Of a stretch of DNA of 64,000 nucleotides, positions 42,670 through 52,640 are shown piece after piece. The position numbers and the translations under genes were made by a program. How positions within the stretch are numbered: position 1 is the stretch's first letter; the number at the start of each line of letters is the position of its first letter. This stretch comes from WTFV01 sp965200895 (GTDB lineage Bacteria > Acidobacteriota > Vicinamibacteria > Vicinamibacterales > UBA8438), in the NCBI GenBank assembly GCA_965200895.1, contig CBDAVM010000001.1:124001-188000 (forward strand). The letters run 5' to 3'. A model generated the notes under the pieces. It was not told the origin of the DNA. It ran no database searches and saw only the letters and a list, made by a program, of their open reading frames with translations.

Positions 42670-43610
42670 GACGGCTGCAGATCGGCACGCGCGGGAGCCC
42701 CCTTGCCCGCTGGCAGGCCGAAGCCGTTGCGAGCGCCATCGCGGCGGTCGGGGGACCGGCGGCCGAGCTGGTTCTCATCCGCACCAGCGGCGACCGGCTG
42801 GCCCGCCGCCCGATCTCCGGCGCCGGCGGCAAGCGGCTGTTCGTCAAGGAGATCGAGGAAGCGCTGGTCGACGAGCGGGTCGATCTCGCGGTGCACAGCG
42901 CCAAGGACCTGCCGCGCGAACGACTGCCGGGACTGCGCGTGCAGGCCGTGCTGCCGCGGGAGGATGCGCGGGACGCAGTCGTCGCGCGGCGGTCCTTCGC
43001 CCAGGCGGCCGTCGATCCGGACTCGCTCTTCGCACCCGACCGGGCGCCGCGGGTCGGCACCGGCAGCGTGCGCCGCACGTCGCAGCTCCGCTACGCCTAC
43101 CCGCATCTCGACATCGCCCCGATCCGCGGCAACGTCGGCACGCGGCTGGACAAGCTGGAAACCGACGGCTTCGACCTCCTCGTGCTGGCCACGGCCGGAC
43201 TGGTACGGCTGGACCTGGCGGCGCGCATCGCGGTCCGGCTGCCTTTCGACCTCTGCCTGCCTGCCCCGGGCCAGGGGATCGTCTGCGCCGAGTATCGGAG
43301 CGGCGATGCGGAGATGCAGGCGCTGCTGGCGCTGATCGCCGACCGCGACGCCTCGGCGGCCCTGGAGGCGGAACGCGCACTCGTCACCGCACTCGGCGCC
43401 GATTGCCAGGTGCCGCTCGGCGGCGTGACGACAGTCACCGGAGACCACCTGCTTCTGCGCGGGATCGTCGCCTCACCGGACGGCGCCAGGCTGGTGCGCC
43501 ACGAGTCCAGGGGCTCGGCAGCCGCTCCCGCCGCCCTTGGCGCCGAGGTCGCGGCGGGACTGCTGACCGCGGGCGCCGGGCCGCTGCTGGAGGCGGCACG
43601 CGCGCGATGA
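42666..43610 (+). CDS. hemC: porphobilinogen deaminase HemC
   Basis: Polymerises four porphobilinogens to hydroxymethylbilane; 314 residues. Motifs IGTRGSPLARWQA, VHSAKDLP, GTGSVRRTSQL and IRGNVGTRLDKL are typical, and C247 in ADCQVPLGG is the attachment point of the dipyrromethane cofactor. The GTG start at 42666 overlaps the hemA stop (GTGA), so translation is coupled. The end overlaps hemD as ATGA. Confidence 0.97.
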   Translation: MRRLQIGTRGSPLARWQAEAVASAIAAVGGPAAELVLIRTSGDRLARRPISGAGGKRLFVKEIEEALVDERVDLAVHSAKDLPRERLPGLRVQAVLPREDARDAVVARRSFAQAAVDPDSLFAPDRAPRVGTGSVRRTSQLRYAYPHLDIAPIRGNVGTRLDKLETDGFDLLVLATAGLVRLDLAARIAVRLPFDLCLPAPGQGIVCAEYRSGDAEMQALLALIADRDASAALEAERALVTALGADCQVPLGGVTTVTGDHLLLRGIVASPDGARLVRHESRGSAAAPAALGAEVAAGLLTAGAGPLLEAARAR

Positions 43611-44431
43611 CCTCCGAAGCGCTGCCGCTGGCCGGGAGGCGCATCCTGGTGACGCGCCCACGCGCACAGGCGCCCGCACTCGTCGGGCGGCTGAACGACC
43701 TGGGAGCCGAGACGCTCGAGGCCCCGGCGATTCTGATCGTTCCGCCGGAGGATACGCGTCCCCTCGACGAGGCATGCGCGGCCGCGGCCTCGTTCGACTG
43801 GATCGTGTTCACGTCGACCAATGCGGTCGACGTCTTCATGGAGCGCCTGGGCGCCGGAGGTCGGTGCGCATCGGCGCTCGCAGGCGTCCGGGTCTGCGCC
43901 ATCGGCCCGGCGACCGGCGCCCGGGTCGCGCGACACGGGCTGACCGTGGACCTGGCGCCGTCGGATCACCGGGGCGAAGGGGTGAGCGCGGCGCTCCGCG
44001 CCGGGCGGGATCTGCGCGGAACACGCATGCTGCTGCCGCGGGCCGACATCGCCCGGCCGGCGCTGCCCACTGCCCTGCGGGCAGCAGGGGCTGACGTGAC
44101 GGAGGTGACCGCCTACCGCACGATCACCGCGGCGGGGTGGCCCGGCGCCACCGTGCGGGAGATGCTTGTGCGCCGCAGGATCGATGCGGTGACGTTCACC
44201 AGCGCCTCCGCGGTTCGCAGCGTCGTGCAGTCGCTGGGCGCGAAGCAGACCATCGACCTCTTGCAGACGACCGTAGTCGCCTCGATCGGGCCGGTCACCG
44301 CCCGGGCCGCACAGCAGCTCGGGGTGGAGACGACGGTCATGCCGTCGACCTACACTACGCAGGCGCTCGCACAGGCGCTGGCGATCCACTTTGCGCGAAC
44401 CCGGAAGGTCCGAGTCGAGAACATGCCATGA
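43607..44431 (+). CDS. hemD: uroporphyrinogen-III synthase HemD
   Basis: Cyclises hydroxymethylbilane with ring-D inversion; 274 residues with the two-lobe fold. Sequence is weakly conserved in this family; visible elements are RRILVTRPRAQAPALVGRL at the N terminus, DWIVFTSTNAVDVF, and the second-lobe VTFTSASAVRSVV and VASIGPVTARAAQQLG. Context between hemC and hemB, with ATGA overlaps on both sides, settles the call. Confidence 0.95.
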   Translation: MTSEALPLAGRRILVTRPRAQAPALVGRLNDLGAETLEAPAILIVPPEDTRPLDEACAAAASFDWIVFTSTNAVDVFMERLGAGGRCASALAGVRVCAIGPATGARVARHGLTVDLAPSDHRGEGVSAALRAGRDLRGTRMLLPRADIARPALPTALRAAGADVTEVTAYRTITAAGWPGATVREMLVRRRIDAVTFTSASAVRSVVQSLGAKQTIDLLQTTVVASIGPVTARAAQQLGVETTVMPSTYTTQALAQALAIHFARTRKVRVENMP

Positions 44432-45465
44432 CGACCTCCACACCTCCGTCACCTGCGGGCAGCGTGCAGCAGGCGCTTGCAGGACACTCCCTGGACCTGC
44501 GGCGCCGTCCCCGGCGCCTGCGCCGCTCGCCCGCGATCCGCGACATGCTGCGCGAGACGCGTCTCTCCGCCGACGCGCTGGTCTATCCCCTCTTCGTCTG
44601 CGAGGGCGAAGGCGTGCGCCGCGAGGTGCCGTCGATGCCCGGCGTCTTCCAGTTGTCGGTGGACCAGGCGGTGGCCGAGACGTCGGCCGCGGCGCGCGAC
44701 GGCGTGCGATCGGTCCTACTGTTCGGTCTGCCTCACAACGAGGCGAAGGACGAGGTCGGCAGCGTCGCGGACGACCCGGCGGCGCCGGTGCAGGCCGCGA
44801 TACGGGCCATCAGGAGGGAGACGCCGGACATTCTGGTCGTGACCGACGTCTGCCTGTGCGAGTACACATCGCACGGCCACTGCGGCATCGTCGACGGCGA
44901 TGTCATCGTCAACGACGCGACCGTCGAGCGCCTCGCCCGCACGGCGGTGTCGCACGCCGAGGCGGGAGCCGACGTCGTCGCGCCCTCCGACATGATGGAC
45001 GGACGGGTCGGCGCCATCCGCGAGGCGCTTGACGCCGCACGCTTCGAGGACGTCGCGATCATGAGCTACGCCGCCAAGTACTGCTCGGCCTACTACGGGC
45101 CGTTCCGCGACGCGGCCGACTCGGCCCCGGCGTTCGGGGACCGTCGCACCCACCAGATGGATCCGGCCAACGTGGAGGAGGCGCTGCGCGAGGTGGCGCT
45201 CGACCTCGAGGAGGGCGCCGATATCGTCATGGTCAAGCCGGCGCTCCATTACCTGGACGTCATCGCGCGGGTCAAGACCGAGTTCGGCTGTCCGACGGCG
45301 GCGTACCACGTCAGCGGCGAGTACGCGATGCTCAAGGCGGCCGCCCGCAACGGCTGGCTGGACGAGGAGCGCGCGATGCGGGAGGCGCTGACCGCCATCA
45401 GGCGCGCCGGCGCCGATATCGTCATCACCTACTACGCACGCGACGCGGCTCGCAGGCTCGGCTGA
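44428..45465 (+). CDS. hemB: delta-aminolevulinic acid dehydratase HemB
   Basis: Condenses two aminolevulinates to porphobilinogen; 345 residues. The two Schiff-base lysines are K217 (SYAAKYCSAYYGPFR) and K270 (VMVKPALHYLD). A zinc site is indicated by C142, C144 and C152 (DVCLCEYTSHGHCG), so this is a zinc-dependent type. It overlaps hemD as ATGA and the following CRTAC1 gene as TGATG. The N-terminal 30 residues are variable. Confidence 0.97.
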   Translation: MTTSTPPSPAGSVQQALAGHSLDLRRRPRRLRRSPAIRDMLRETRLSADALVYPLFVCEGEGVRREVPSMPGVFQLSVDQAVAETSAAARDGVRSVLLFGLPHNEAKDEVGSVADDPAAPVQAAIRAIRRETPDILVVTDVCLCEYTSHGHCGIVDGDVIVNDATVERLARTAVSHAEAGADVVAPSDMMDGRVGAIREALDAARFEDVAIMSYAAKYCSAYYGPFRDAADSAPAFGDRRTHQMDPANVEEALREVALDLEEGADIVMVKPALHYLDVIARVKTEFGCPTAAYHVSGEYAMLKAAARNGWLDEERAMREALTAIRRAGADIVITYYARDAARRLG

Positions 45466-47312
45466 TGGACACAGGCGGTGCGGAACGGCGGACGAGCGCC
45501 GGGGGCGGGGGCGCAGAGAGGCGATCCCCCGCGTGGTCCGCCGGCGTCCGGCAGGCGTGCTCCACCGCCGGCCGGGGCGTGATCGTCCTGATCGCGGCGG
45601 TATGGCCGGCCGCCTGCCGCCCCGCCGCACCCGGCCCGGCCGCGACGCCGGGCGGGGCGGCGGATCCGCCCGACGCGGCGTGGTTCGTCGACGGGGCCGC
45701 CGCGGCCGGCCTCGACTTCGTCCACTTCAACGGCATGACCGGGAAGTTCTACTCTCCGGAGATGACGGGCCCGGGGGCCGGGCTGTTCGACTACGACAAC
45801 GACGGCGATCTCGACGTGTACCTGGTCCAGGGAGACCTGCTCGGTGACGGCGAGGCGCTGCTCCCGCCACCCGCGGATCAGCCGGCGGGCGACCGGCTGT
45901 ACCGCAACGACCTCGAGATCGCGGAGAACGGAGAGCGCCGGCTCCGCTTCACCGACGTGACGGCCGGGTCGGGAATCGCGGGGCGCGGCTACGGCATGGG
46001 CGTCGCGGCCGGCGACTACGACAATGACGGCTGGACCGACCTGTACCTGACCCGCTTCGGCCCCAACCGGCTGCTTCGCAACCGGGGCGACGGCACGTTC
46101 GTCGACGTCACCGACCGCAGCGGCACGGGCGATCCGGCGTGGGGAGTGCCGGCGTCGTTCGTCGACTACGACCGCGACGGCCGGCTCGACCTCTTCGTCG
46201 GCAACTATCTGAGCTACACCCTGGCCGGCCACACGCCGTGCTACGACCGGGCCGGGGCACCCGACTACTGCGCGCCGGAAACGAGTCGCCCGCACCCGGA
46301 CATCCTCTACCGCAACCGGGGGGACGGCACATTCGAGGACGTCACCGCGAGCGCGGGGCTGGGACGCGAGTTCGGCCCGGCCCTCGGCTCGGCGACCGCC
46401 GACTTCGACGGCGACGGCTGGATCGACCTGTTCGTCGCCAACGATCAGCGCGAGAACCAGTTGTGGATGAACCAGGGGGACGGCACGTTCCTCAACCGGG
46501 CGCTGGCGGCGGGAGCGGCACTCGGGGCGGGCGGCAACGCCAAGGCCGACATGGGGGTCGACGCCGGCGACTTCGACAACGACGGCGACGAAGACCTCTT
46601 CATCACCGAGCTGTCGGGCCAGGGCAGCACCCTGTATGTGAACGACGGCGCCGGCCTGTTCCGCGAACGGAGCGCCCCGCTCGGCATCCGCGCGCCGAGC
46701 CTGCCCTATACCGGCTTCGGAACCGCGTGGATCGACATCGACAACGACGGCTGGCTCGACATCGTCGCCGTGAACGGCGCCGTGGTGCTGAACTTCGAGA
46801 CGTTCGGACCGGACAACCCGTTCGCCCTGGACCAGCGCAACCAGGTGTTCCGCAACCTGGGCGGCACGGGCTTCGAGACCGCGACGGATCGCGCCGGGGC
46901 GGTGTTCGAGCTGTCGGAGGTGAGCCGCGGCGCCGCCTTCGGCGACGTCGACAACGACGGCGACACCGACGTCCTGATGGCCAACGCGGCCGGCCCGGTT
47001 CGCCTGCTGCTGAACCAGATCGGCGGCCGGCGCCCCTGGCTCGGACTGCGGCTCGTCGATCCCGGGACGCGGCGCGACGCGGTGGGGGCTCGCGTGGCCG
47101 TGGTCCGCCCCGACGGAACGACGCTGTGGCGCCGGGCGCGCGCCGACGGCAGCTTCGCGTCGGCGAACGATCCCCGCGTGCTCGTCGGACTCGGCGACTC
47201 CGCCGACGTGTCGCGGGTGCGGGTGCACTGGCCGGACGGCGAGGTGGAGACATGGACGAACCTGCCGGCGAATCGCTACACGACGCTTGCGCGGGGGACG
47301 GGATCGCCGTGA
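45465..47312 (+). CDS. CRTAC1-family protein: FG-GAP/VCBS propeller with ASPIC/UnbV domain
   Basis: Exported protein of 615 residues. A 50-residue basic-then-hydrophobic N terminus ends in a possible signal (VIVLIAAVWPAAC). Seven calcium-binding-like DxDxDGxxD loops (for example DYDNDGDLDV, DFDGDGWIDL, DVDNDGDTDV) mark a seven-bladed beta-propeller, followed by an ASPIC/UnbV domain (VRVHWPDGEVETW). The family is surface or periplasmic with unknown substrate; relatives are common in Acidobacteriota and Planctomycetes beside TPR genes. The ATG overlaps the hemB stop (TGATG) and the end overlaps the TPR gene (GTGA). Confidence 0.92.
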   Translation: MDTGGAERRTSAGGGGAERRSPAWSAGVRQACSTAGRGVIVLIAAVWPAACRPAAPGPAATPGGAADPPDAAWFVDGAAAAGLDFVHFNGMTGKFYSPEMTGPGAGLFDYDNDGDLDVYLVQGDLLGDGEALLPPPADQPAGDRLYRNDLEIAENGERRLRFTDVTAGSGIAGRGYGMGVAAGDYDNDGWTDLYLTRFGPNRLLRNRGDGTFVDVTDRSGTGDPAWGVPASFVDYDRDGRLDLFVGNYLSYTLAGHTPCYDRAGAPDYCAPETSRPHPDILYRNRGDGTFEDVTASAGLGREFGPALGSATADFDGDGWIDLFVANDQRENQLWMNQGDGTFLNRALAAGAALGAGGNAKADMGVDAGDFDNDGDEDLFITELSGQGSTLYVNDGAGLFRERSAPLGIRAPSLPYTGFGTAWIDIDNDGWLDIVAVNGAVVLNFETFGPDNPFALDQRNQVFRNLGGTGFETATDRAGAVFELSEVSRGAAFGDVDNDGDTDVLMANAAGPVRLLLNQIGGRRPWLGLRLVDPGTRRDAVGARVAVVRPDGTTLWRRARADGSFASANDPRVLVGLGDSADVSRVRVHWPDGEVETWTNLPANRYTTLARGTGSP

Positions 47313-48949
47313 CGCCCACCCCGTTCCGCCGATGCCGGACCGTCGCCTCCCCGCTGGTCGCGGCAATCATCGCGGGCCTGCTCGGCAGCGGCTGCGGACC
47401 GCTCGACGAGACCCCCTCGTCCGGTTCGACGACCGGCGCGGCCGACCCGGCGGTCCCGGCACCGCTCGTCCTGCCCGACCTCTCCGCACTGCCGGAACCG
47501 GTCCAGGCGCAGGTCCGCGAACGTCAAGACGCGCTGCGACGGGCCGAGGACACGGGCGCATCGGCCGCGGCCCGGGGCAATGCCTACGGCGAGCTGGGCC
47601 TGATCCTGATGGCGACCCGCTTCTACGAGGCGGCAGAGGTGGCGTTCGGGCACGCGCAGACGCTGGCGCCACGGCAGATGCGCTGGCCCTACTACCTGGC
47701 GCAGCTCTACCGGACGACCGGCGATCAACCGCGCGCGGTCGAGCGCTTCGAGCGGGCGGTCGAGCTCGACCCCACCTACGGCGCGGCGCTCGTCCACCTG
47801 GGCGAGCTCTACCTGGACGAAGGCCGGGCGGAAGAGGCCGAGCCGTTGTTCGAGCAGGCGCTCGCGGTGGAACCGGCGTCCGCCCCGGCGCTGTCGGGCA
47901 TCGGGCGCGCGGCCCTGGCGCAGGGCGAGACCGCGCGGGCCATCGAACACCTGGAACGGGCGCTGGCCGTCGGGCCGCCGGCCTGGGACCTCCACTACAG
48001 CCTGGCGACGGCGTACCGCGAGGCCGGGAACCCCGAGCGGGCCGAGGAGCACCTGAACCAGCGCGGCGGCGATCCGCCGGAGCCGCCCGACCCGCTGATG
48101 CGGGCCTACGAGAGCCTGCTGCGGAGCCCGCGCGCCTACGAGACGCGCGGCGTGGCGGCGATGCGGGACGGACGGACAGCCGAGGCGGCGGAAATCTTCC
48201 GCGAGGGCTTGGCCCAGACCCCCGATGACGCAACGCTGCGCCAGCAGCTCGGCGCCGCGCTCTTCGCCAGCGGCGACACCGACGGCGCGGCCGAGCAGTT
48301 CGAGTCGGCCCTGCGCCTCGACCCCACCCTGGCCCGCGCGCACGCCGGCCTGGGAACGCTGGCGAGCATGGGCGGCCGGCAGGTCGAGTCGCTCGAACGC
48401 TTCATCGCCGCGGTGGAGCACGACCCCGACTACCTGGAGGCTCGGCTCGGGCTGGTGGACGCGTATCGCGCCGCGGGGAGACCGCAGGACGCGCTGGACG
48501 AGCTCGACCGGGCGGTCGAGCTCGCGCCGGGCTTCGCGGAGGTCTGGCTGGCCCGCGGACTGATGCTGGTCCAGCTCGGACGCTACCGGGAGGCGCGCGA
48601 CCGCCTGGAGGAGGCGCGCACGGTCCATCCCCGGCATGCCGGCCTGACCGATCTGCTGGTGCGGGTCCTGGCCGCTTCCCCGGATCCGACCGCACGCGAC
48701 GGGCGTCGGGCGGTGGCGCTCGTCGAACCCCTGCTCGGAGCCCCTCCCGACCCGACCCGCGACGAGACCGTGGCGATGGCGCTGGCCGAGGCGGGCCGCT
48801 ACGCGGAGGCCGCCGACCGGCAGCGCCGCGCGATCGCCGCGGCTGAACGGGCCGGGTACCCGGAAGCGGCCCGCGCCCTCGCCGCGACGCTCGACCGGTA
48901 CGAGAGGGGCCGCCCGTCACGCGCCCCGCTCGGCGGACCGCAGCCCTGA
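47309..48949 (+). CDS. TPR-repeat (lipo)protein paired with CRTAC1
   Basis: Protein of 546 residues with a signal ending LLGSGC (lipobox-like, cysteine near residue 29). About nine TPR units follow, for example YLAQLYRTTGDQPRAVERFERAVELDP and LGAALFASGDTDGAAEQFESALRLDP. TPR arrays bind partner proteins; the tight coupling to CRTAC1 (GTGA overlap) suggests a shared complex at the membrane. The GTG start was chosen for the signal sequence and overlap. Confidence 0.9.
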   Translation: MTPTPFRRCRTVASPLVAAIIAGLLGSGCGPLDETPSSGSTTGAADPAVPAPLVLPDLSALPEPVQAQVRERQDALRRAEDTGASAAARGNAYGELGLILMATRFYEAAEVAFGHAQTLAPRQMRWPYYLAQLYRTTGDQPRAVERFERAVELDPTYGAALVHLGELYLDEGRAEEAEPLFEQALAVEPASAPALSGIGRAALAQGETARAIEHLERALAVGPPAWDLHYSLATAYREAGNPERAEEHLNQRGGDPPEPPDPLMRAYESLLRSPRAYETRGVAAMRDGRTAEAAEIFREGLAQTPDDATLRQQLGAALFASGDTDGAAEQFESALRLDPTLARAHAGLGTLASMGGRQVESLERFIAAVEHDPDYLEARLGLVDAYRAAGRPQDALDELDRAVELAPGFAEVWLARGLMLVQLGRYREARDRLEEARTVHPRHAGLTDLLVRVLAASPDPTARDGRRAVALVEPLLGAPPDPTRDETVAMALAEAGRYAEAADRQRRAIAAAERAGYPEAARALAATLDRYERGRPSRAPLGGPQP

Positions 48950-49205
48950 CGGATTCGGCGAAGGGAATCCGGATTCCTGGATTGCAAAACCGGAAATTCG
49001 GACGCAGAGGCGTCCCGGGCCGGGCCTGCGTCCATCCAGTCCCGACATGAAAGGCGCCGTGGTGCGGGCGGCGGACAGCGCACCGGCGCCTGCCCGGTCG
49101 GCTTCCCAAACACGGCACGGGAATTGCTGTACATGTGTAGTCTCGCATGTGTTCGATGCCGGCATTCCGCCGACTACCGCAAGACCCAGAGGAGGACAGA
49201 CTCGT
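48950..49205. other. 256-bp intergenic region before the first TonB receptor
   Basis: Just after the TPR gene lies a perfect 14-bp palindrome GGAATCCGGATTCC (48964-48977), then a GACGCA/TGCGTC inverted repeat around 49000-49031. These may end transcription of the upstream run. No sure promoter for the receptor was found; AGGAGG stands ten bases before its ATG. Confidence 0.45.
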
Positions 49206-52200
49206 ATGCGACTCGTGAAATCGTTGCTCGTCGGCACGGCCGTGGTGCTGTTGCCGGCGGCCGGCTTCGCCCAGAGCGCGTTGACCGGCGAGGTCACCGA
49301 CAACACGGGCGGCGTCCTGCCGGGCGTCACCGTGGAAGCGTCCAGTCCGGCCCTGATCGAAGGCTCGCGCATCGCGATCACCGACGGCACCGGCCGCTAC
49401 ACCATCATCGACCTGCGGCCGGGCACCTACGACGTGACCATGACCCTGCCCGGCTTCTCCACCTTCGTCCAGGAAGGCATCAATGTGCCGGCGCAGACAT
49501 CGGTCACCATCGACGGCGCGCTGTCGGTCGGCGCCCTCGAGGAGACGGTCACCGTCTCGGGCGAGGCGCCCATCGTCGACGTGCAGAGCGCCGCGCGCAC
49601 CGAGGTCATCCAGCGCGACACCATCGACGCGCTGCCGACGCCGCGCAACACCCAGTCCATCGGCTACCTCGCGCAGGGCGTGCGGCTGACGCGGCCGGAT
49701 GTCGGCGGGGCGCAGATGATGGAGCAGGTCCGCATGTCGGTGCACGGGGCCACCCCGCGCCACACCACCATGCAGGTCGACGGCATGATCGTCAACTCGC
49801 AGATGGGCGACGGCCTGATCATGAACTACAACAACCAGGCGCTGAGCCAGGAGATGGCCATGACCACCTCCGGCAACAACGCCGAGGTCGCCGCCGGCGG
49901 CCTGCGCCTGAACATGATCCCGAAGGACGGCGGCAACCAGCTCAGCGGAACGAACTACGTCGGCTTCACGCTGAACGAGAGCTGGCAGGCCGACAACTTC
50001 ACGCAGCAGATCCAGGATCTCGGCCTCACGTCGAACCAGGGCGTGACCAACATCCACGACATCAACCCGGCCCTCGGCGGCCCGATCCTGCAGGACAAGC
50101 TGTGGTACTTCACGTCGGCCCGCGCCATCTCGGTCGACGAGCTCTTCGCGGGCGCCTTCCAGCCCACCCTGCGCACCGACGTGGGCCCGGATGTCATCCA
50201 GGACTACTTCAAGCGCGGCGCGCGGATCACCTGCGAGGATCCGAACAAGAGCATCGGCTGCGTCGGAGACCATCCCGCGGTGGCGTCCGCCGAGCGGGCG
50301 GTCGCCGAGCAGCACGTCCGCAGCGTCCTGCTGCGCCTGACGTCGCAGGTCTCGCAGCGCAACAAGGTGTCGGCGTACCTCGACCGCATCTTCAAGTGGA
50401 AGAAGCGCGAGTTCTCGGCCACCCGCGAGCCGATCCAGGCGGCCGGCTTCCGCGATCCGGGGCAGGCCAACTACCACACGTTCCAGGCCAAGTGGACGTC
50501 GACCATCAGCAGCCGCGCGCTGCTCGAGGTCGGCTACTCGCAGGTCTACGAGCGGCTGCTCATCGCCAGCCAGCCGGAGTCGGCCCTGCGCGAGGTCTTC
50601 CCGGACGGCATCGAGCTGCCGAACCTGCGGGCGGAGACGCCGGGCAACCTGCGCACCTGCATCGCCACCCCCTGCTACTGGGACGCCGGCTACGACCAGA
50701 CCGGTCCGTGGTTCGCCAACGCCGTCATCGGCGACCTGTCGACGGGGCTCCAGACCAACAACTACTGGGGCGACATCTGGATCACGCCGTCCGACCGGCG
50801 CTACCCGAACGCGTCGCTGTCGTACGTCACCGGCTCGCACAACTTCAAGGCGGGCGTGCAGTGGTCGTTCGGCAACGACGGCGACACCCGCAACCGGCTG
50901 GGCCACCTCAACATGCGGCCCTACGGCGGTCTGCCGCAGCCCTGCGATCCCGATCCGTCGGTGGCGTGCGAGTCGCGGCACGGGATCGACGCGCTGAACT
51001 ACCCGACGAGCTGGAACACCACGGTGCGGGCCGACCGCGGGTTCTACGTGCAGGACACGTGGACGCTCGACCGGCTGACCGTCAACGCCGGCGTGCGCTA
51101 CGACCACTTCGAGTCGATCATCAACACGTTCCGCCTCGGCGGCAACCTGCAGGGCGGCCGCTTCATCAGCCAGCGGGCGGCGCCCGAGATCCCGGCGACG
51201 CCCTACTGGGACGACATCGTGCCGCGGTTGAGCGCGACCTACGACCTGTTCGGCGACGCGCGGACGGCGCTCAAGTTCTCGATGAACAAATACATGCGGC
51301 CGTACGCCAGCGGCCACGCCGAGCGCTACTCGCCCTACCGCGAGGTGGGTGACCGCCGCCCCTGGTTCGACTGCGTCATGAAGCCGTCGGTCCACGAAAC
51401 CGGTCTCGACAGCGACCCGCGCGCCGCCTGCGCCACCGCGGCCGACCTGGGCGGCCTGCCGGCGTCGCCGGAGTTCTACCTGAGCACCAACTACGACGGC
51501 ATCGTGCAGGACCACGAGATCGGGCTGCTGGGCAACAGCACCGTCTTCCGCGAGGGTGGCGTCGCCATCCCGTCCTCGCGGCCCGACCCCAACCTGCAGC
51601 GCGAGTATAACTGGGAGTACAACCTCGGCCTGCAGCACGAGCTGCTGCCGCGCGTGTCGCTCAACGTCGGCTGGTACCGCCGGGTCTTCAGCGACATCGA
51701 GGCGCGGAGCAACGCGGCGCTCCAGACCTGCGACTTCCTGCGCGCGCAGCCCGGCGTGCCGTGCGGAAGCTGGATCCCGTTCGCGGTGAACTTCGACGAT
51801 CCGAACGGCCATGTCTCCCGTCTCCGGGGACTGGGCCAGGACATCCAGCTCTCGCAGCAGCCCTTCCTGGCGTTCGACCTCGATCCGGCCTATCGCGGCC
51901 TGGTCGACAACCTCGACATCACGTCGGACATCAACCGCAACTACTACAACGGGTTCGAGGTGAGCATGAACGCCCGTCTGCCGAACGGCGGCAACATCTT
52001 CGGCGGGTGGACCGCGAGCCAGCACATCCAGGACACCTGCGGCCTGGTCGTGAACCCCAACGGGGTCAGCATCGAGGACCCGATTCGCGGCGCCGACGAG
52101 GGCATCGTCCGCGGCGGCCGGTTCTGCAACCAGAGCGAGCTGGGGATGCCGTTCCGCCACGACTTCAAGCTGTTCGGCGCCTACCCGCTGCCGGGCGACT

Positions 52201-52544
52201 TCGAGTTCAGCGGCTCGATCCAGGCCTACTCCGGCGGCGAGCGGGAGCTGACCTGGTCGGTGCCGAACGCCTACATCCCGCACGGCGCGCCCACTGCGCG
52301 TCCCACGGTCCAGTTGTTCCAGCCGGGCACCAACTTCCTGCCCTACTGGACGCAGGTGGACATCGCCCTGCGCAAGATCTTCCGCATCGGCAACATCGAG
52401 TCGTCGGTGCAGGCGGACATCTACAACCTGATGAACTCCGCCGTGGTCGTTGACGAGACCGAGTCGTACGGCGGCTCCTGGGGGCGGCCGACCCGCCTGC
52501 TCCAGGGCCGGCTTCTGCGCACGGCCTTCCAGGTCAACTGGTAG
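49206..52544 (+). CDS. TonB-dependent receptor with N-terminal carboxypeptidase-regulatory-like domain (copy 1)
   Basis: Outer-membrane protein of 1112 residues. A signal peptide (to GFAQ, about residue 23) is followed by a carboxypeptidase-regulatory-like Ig fold (LTGEVTDNTGGVLPGVTVEA), a plug domain (VTVSGEAPIVDVQ onward) and a long beta-barrel that ends in an aromatic residue, as outer-membrane barrels do. Acidobacterial relatives are thought to import oligosaccharides or peptides; the substrate is unknown. The first ~300 residues are nearly the same as in the copy at 55022. The ATG was chosen for the signal peptide. Confidence 0.93.
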   Translation: MRLVKSLLVGTAVVLLPAAGFAQSALTGEVTDNTGGVLPGVTVEASSPALIEGSRIAITDGTGRYTIIDLRPGTYDVTMTLPGFSTFVQEGINVPAQTSVTIDGALSVGALEETVTVSGEAPIVDVQSAARTEVIQRDTIDALPTPRNTQSIGYLAQGVRLTRPDVGGAQMMEQVRMSVHGATPRHTTMQVDGMIVNSQMGDGLIMNYNNQALSQEMAMTTSGNNAEVAAGGLRLNMIPKDGGNQLSGTNYVGFTLNESWQADNFTQQIQDLGLTSNQGVTNIHDINPALGGPILQDKLWYFTSARAISVDELFAGAFQPTLRTDVGPDVIQDYFKRGARITCEDPNKSIGCVGDHPAVASAERAVAEQHVRSVLLRLTSQVSQRNKVSAYLDRIFKWKKREFSATREPIQAAGFRDPGQANYHTFQAKWTSTISSRALLEVGYSQVYERLLIASQPESALREVFPDGIELPNLRAETPGNLRTCIATPCYWDAGYDQTGPWFANAVIGDLSTGLQTNNYWGDIWITPSDRRYPNASLSYVTGSHNFKAGVQWSFGNDGDTRNRLGHLNMRPYGGLPQPCDPDPSVACESRHGIDALNYPTSWNTTVRADRGFYVQDTWTLDRLTVNAGVRYDHFESIINTFRLGGNLQGGRFISQRAAPEIPATPYWDDIVPRLSATYDLFGDARTALKFSMNKYMRPYASGHAERYSPYREVGDRRPWFDCVMKPSVHETGLDSDPRAACATAADLGGLPASPEFYLSTNYDGIVQDHEIGLLGNSTVFREGGVAIPSSRPDPNLQREYNWEYNLGLQHELLPRVSLNVGWYRRVFSDIEARSNAALQTCDFLRAQPGVPCGSWIPFAVNFDDPNGHVSRLRGLGQDIQLSQQPFLAFDLDPAYRGLVDNLDITSDINRNYYNGFEVSMNARLPNGGNIFGGWTASQHIQDTCGLVVNPNGVSIEDPIRGADEGIVRGGRFCNQSELGMPFRHDFKLFGAYPLPGDFEFSGSIQAYSGGERELTWSVPNAYIPHGAPTARPTVQLFQPGTNFLPYWTQVDIALRKIFRIGNIESSVQADIYNLMNSAVVVDETESYGGSWGRPTRLLQGRLLRTAFQVNW

Positions 52545-52577
52545 GCTGAACGTCAGCTTCCATCCGGACGGTTTCGC

Positions 52578-52611
52578 GGGCCGGCGGGGTTCTCCCCGCC
52601 GGCCCTTTTTT
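52578..52611 (+). terminator. Rho-independent terminator after TonB receptor copy 1
   Basis: A perfect 12-bp GC stem (52578-52589 with 52594-52605), a four-base loop TTCT and a six-T tract (52606-52611) lie 34 bp after the stop codon. It is the most classical terminator in the window. Confidence 0.92.
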
Positions 52612-52640
52612 GTCGGGGCGCGGGACCGGGCGGAGAATCG

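Noticed and set aside
48402..52283. Very long minus-strand open frame (about 1290 codons) opposite the TPR gene and TonB receptor copy 1
   Set aside because: It is antisense to two genes with clear family domains. High G+C leaves long stop-free antisense frames, and its translation is Arg/Val/Asp-rich with no recognisable domain.
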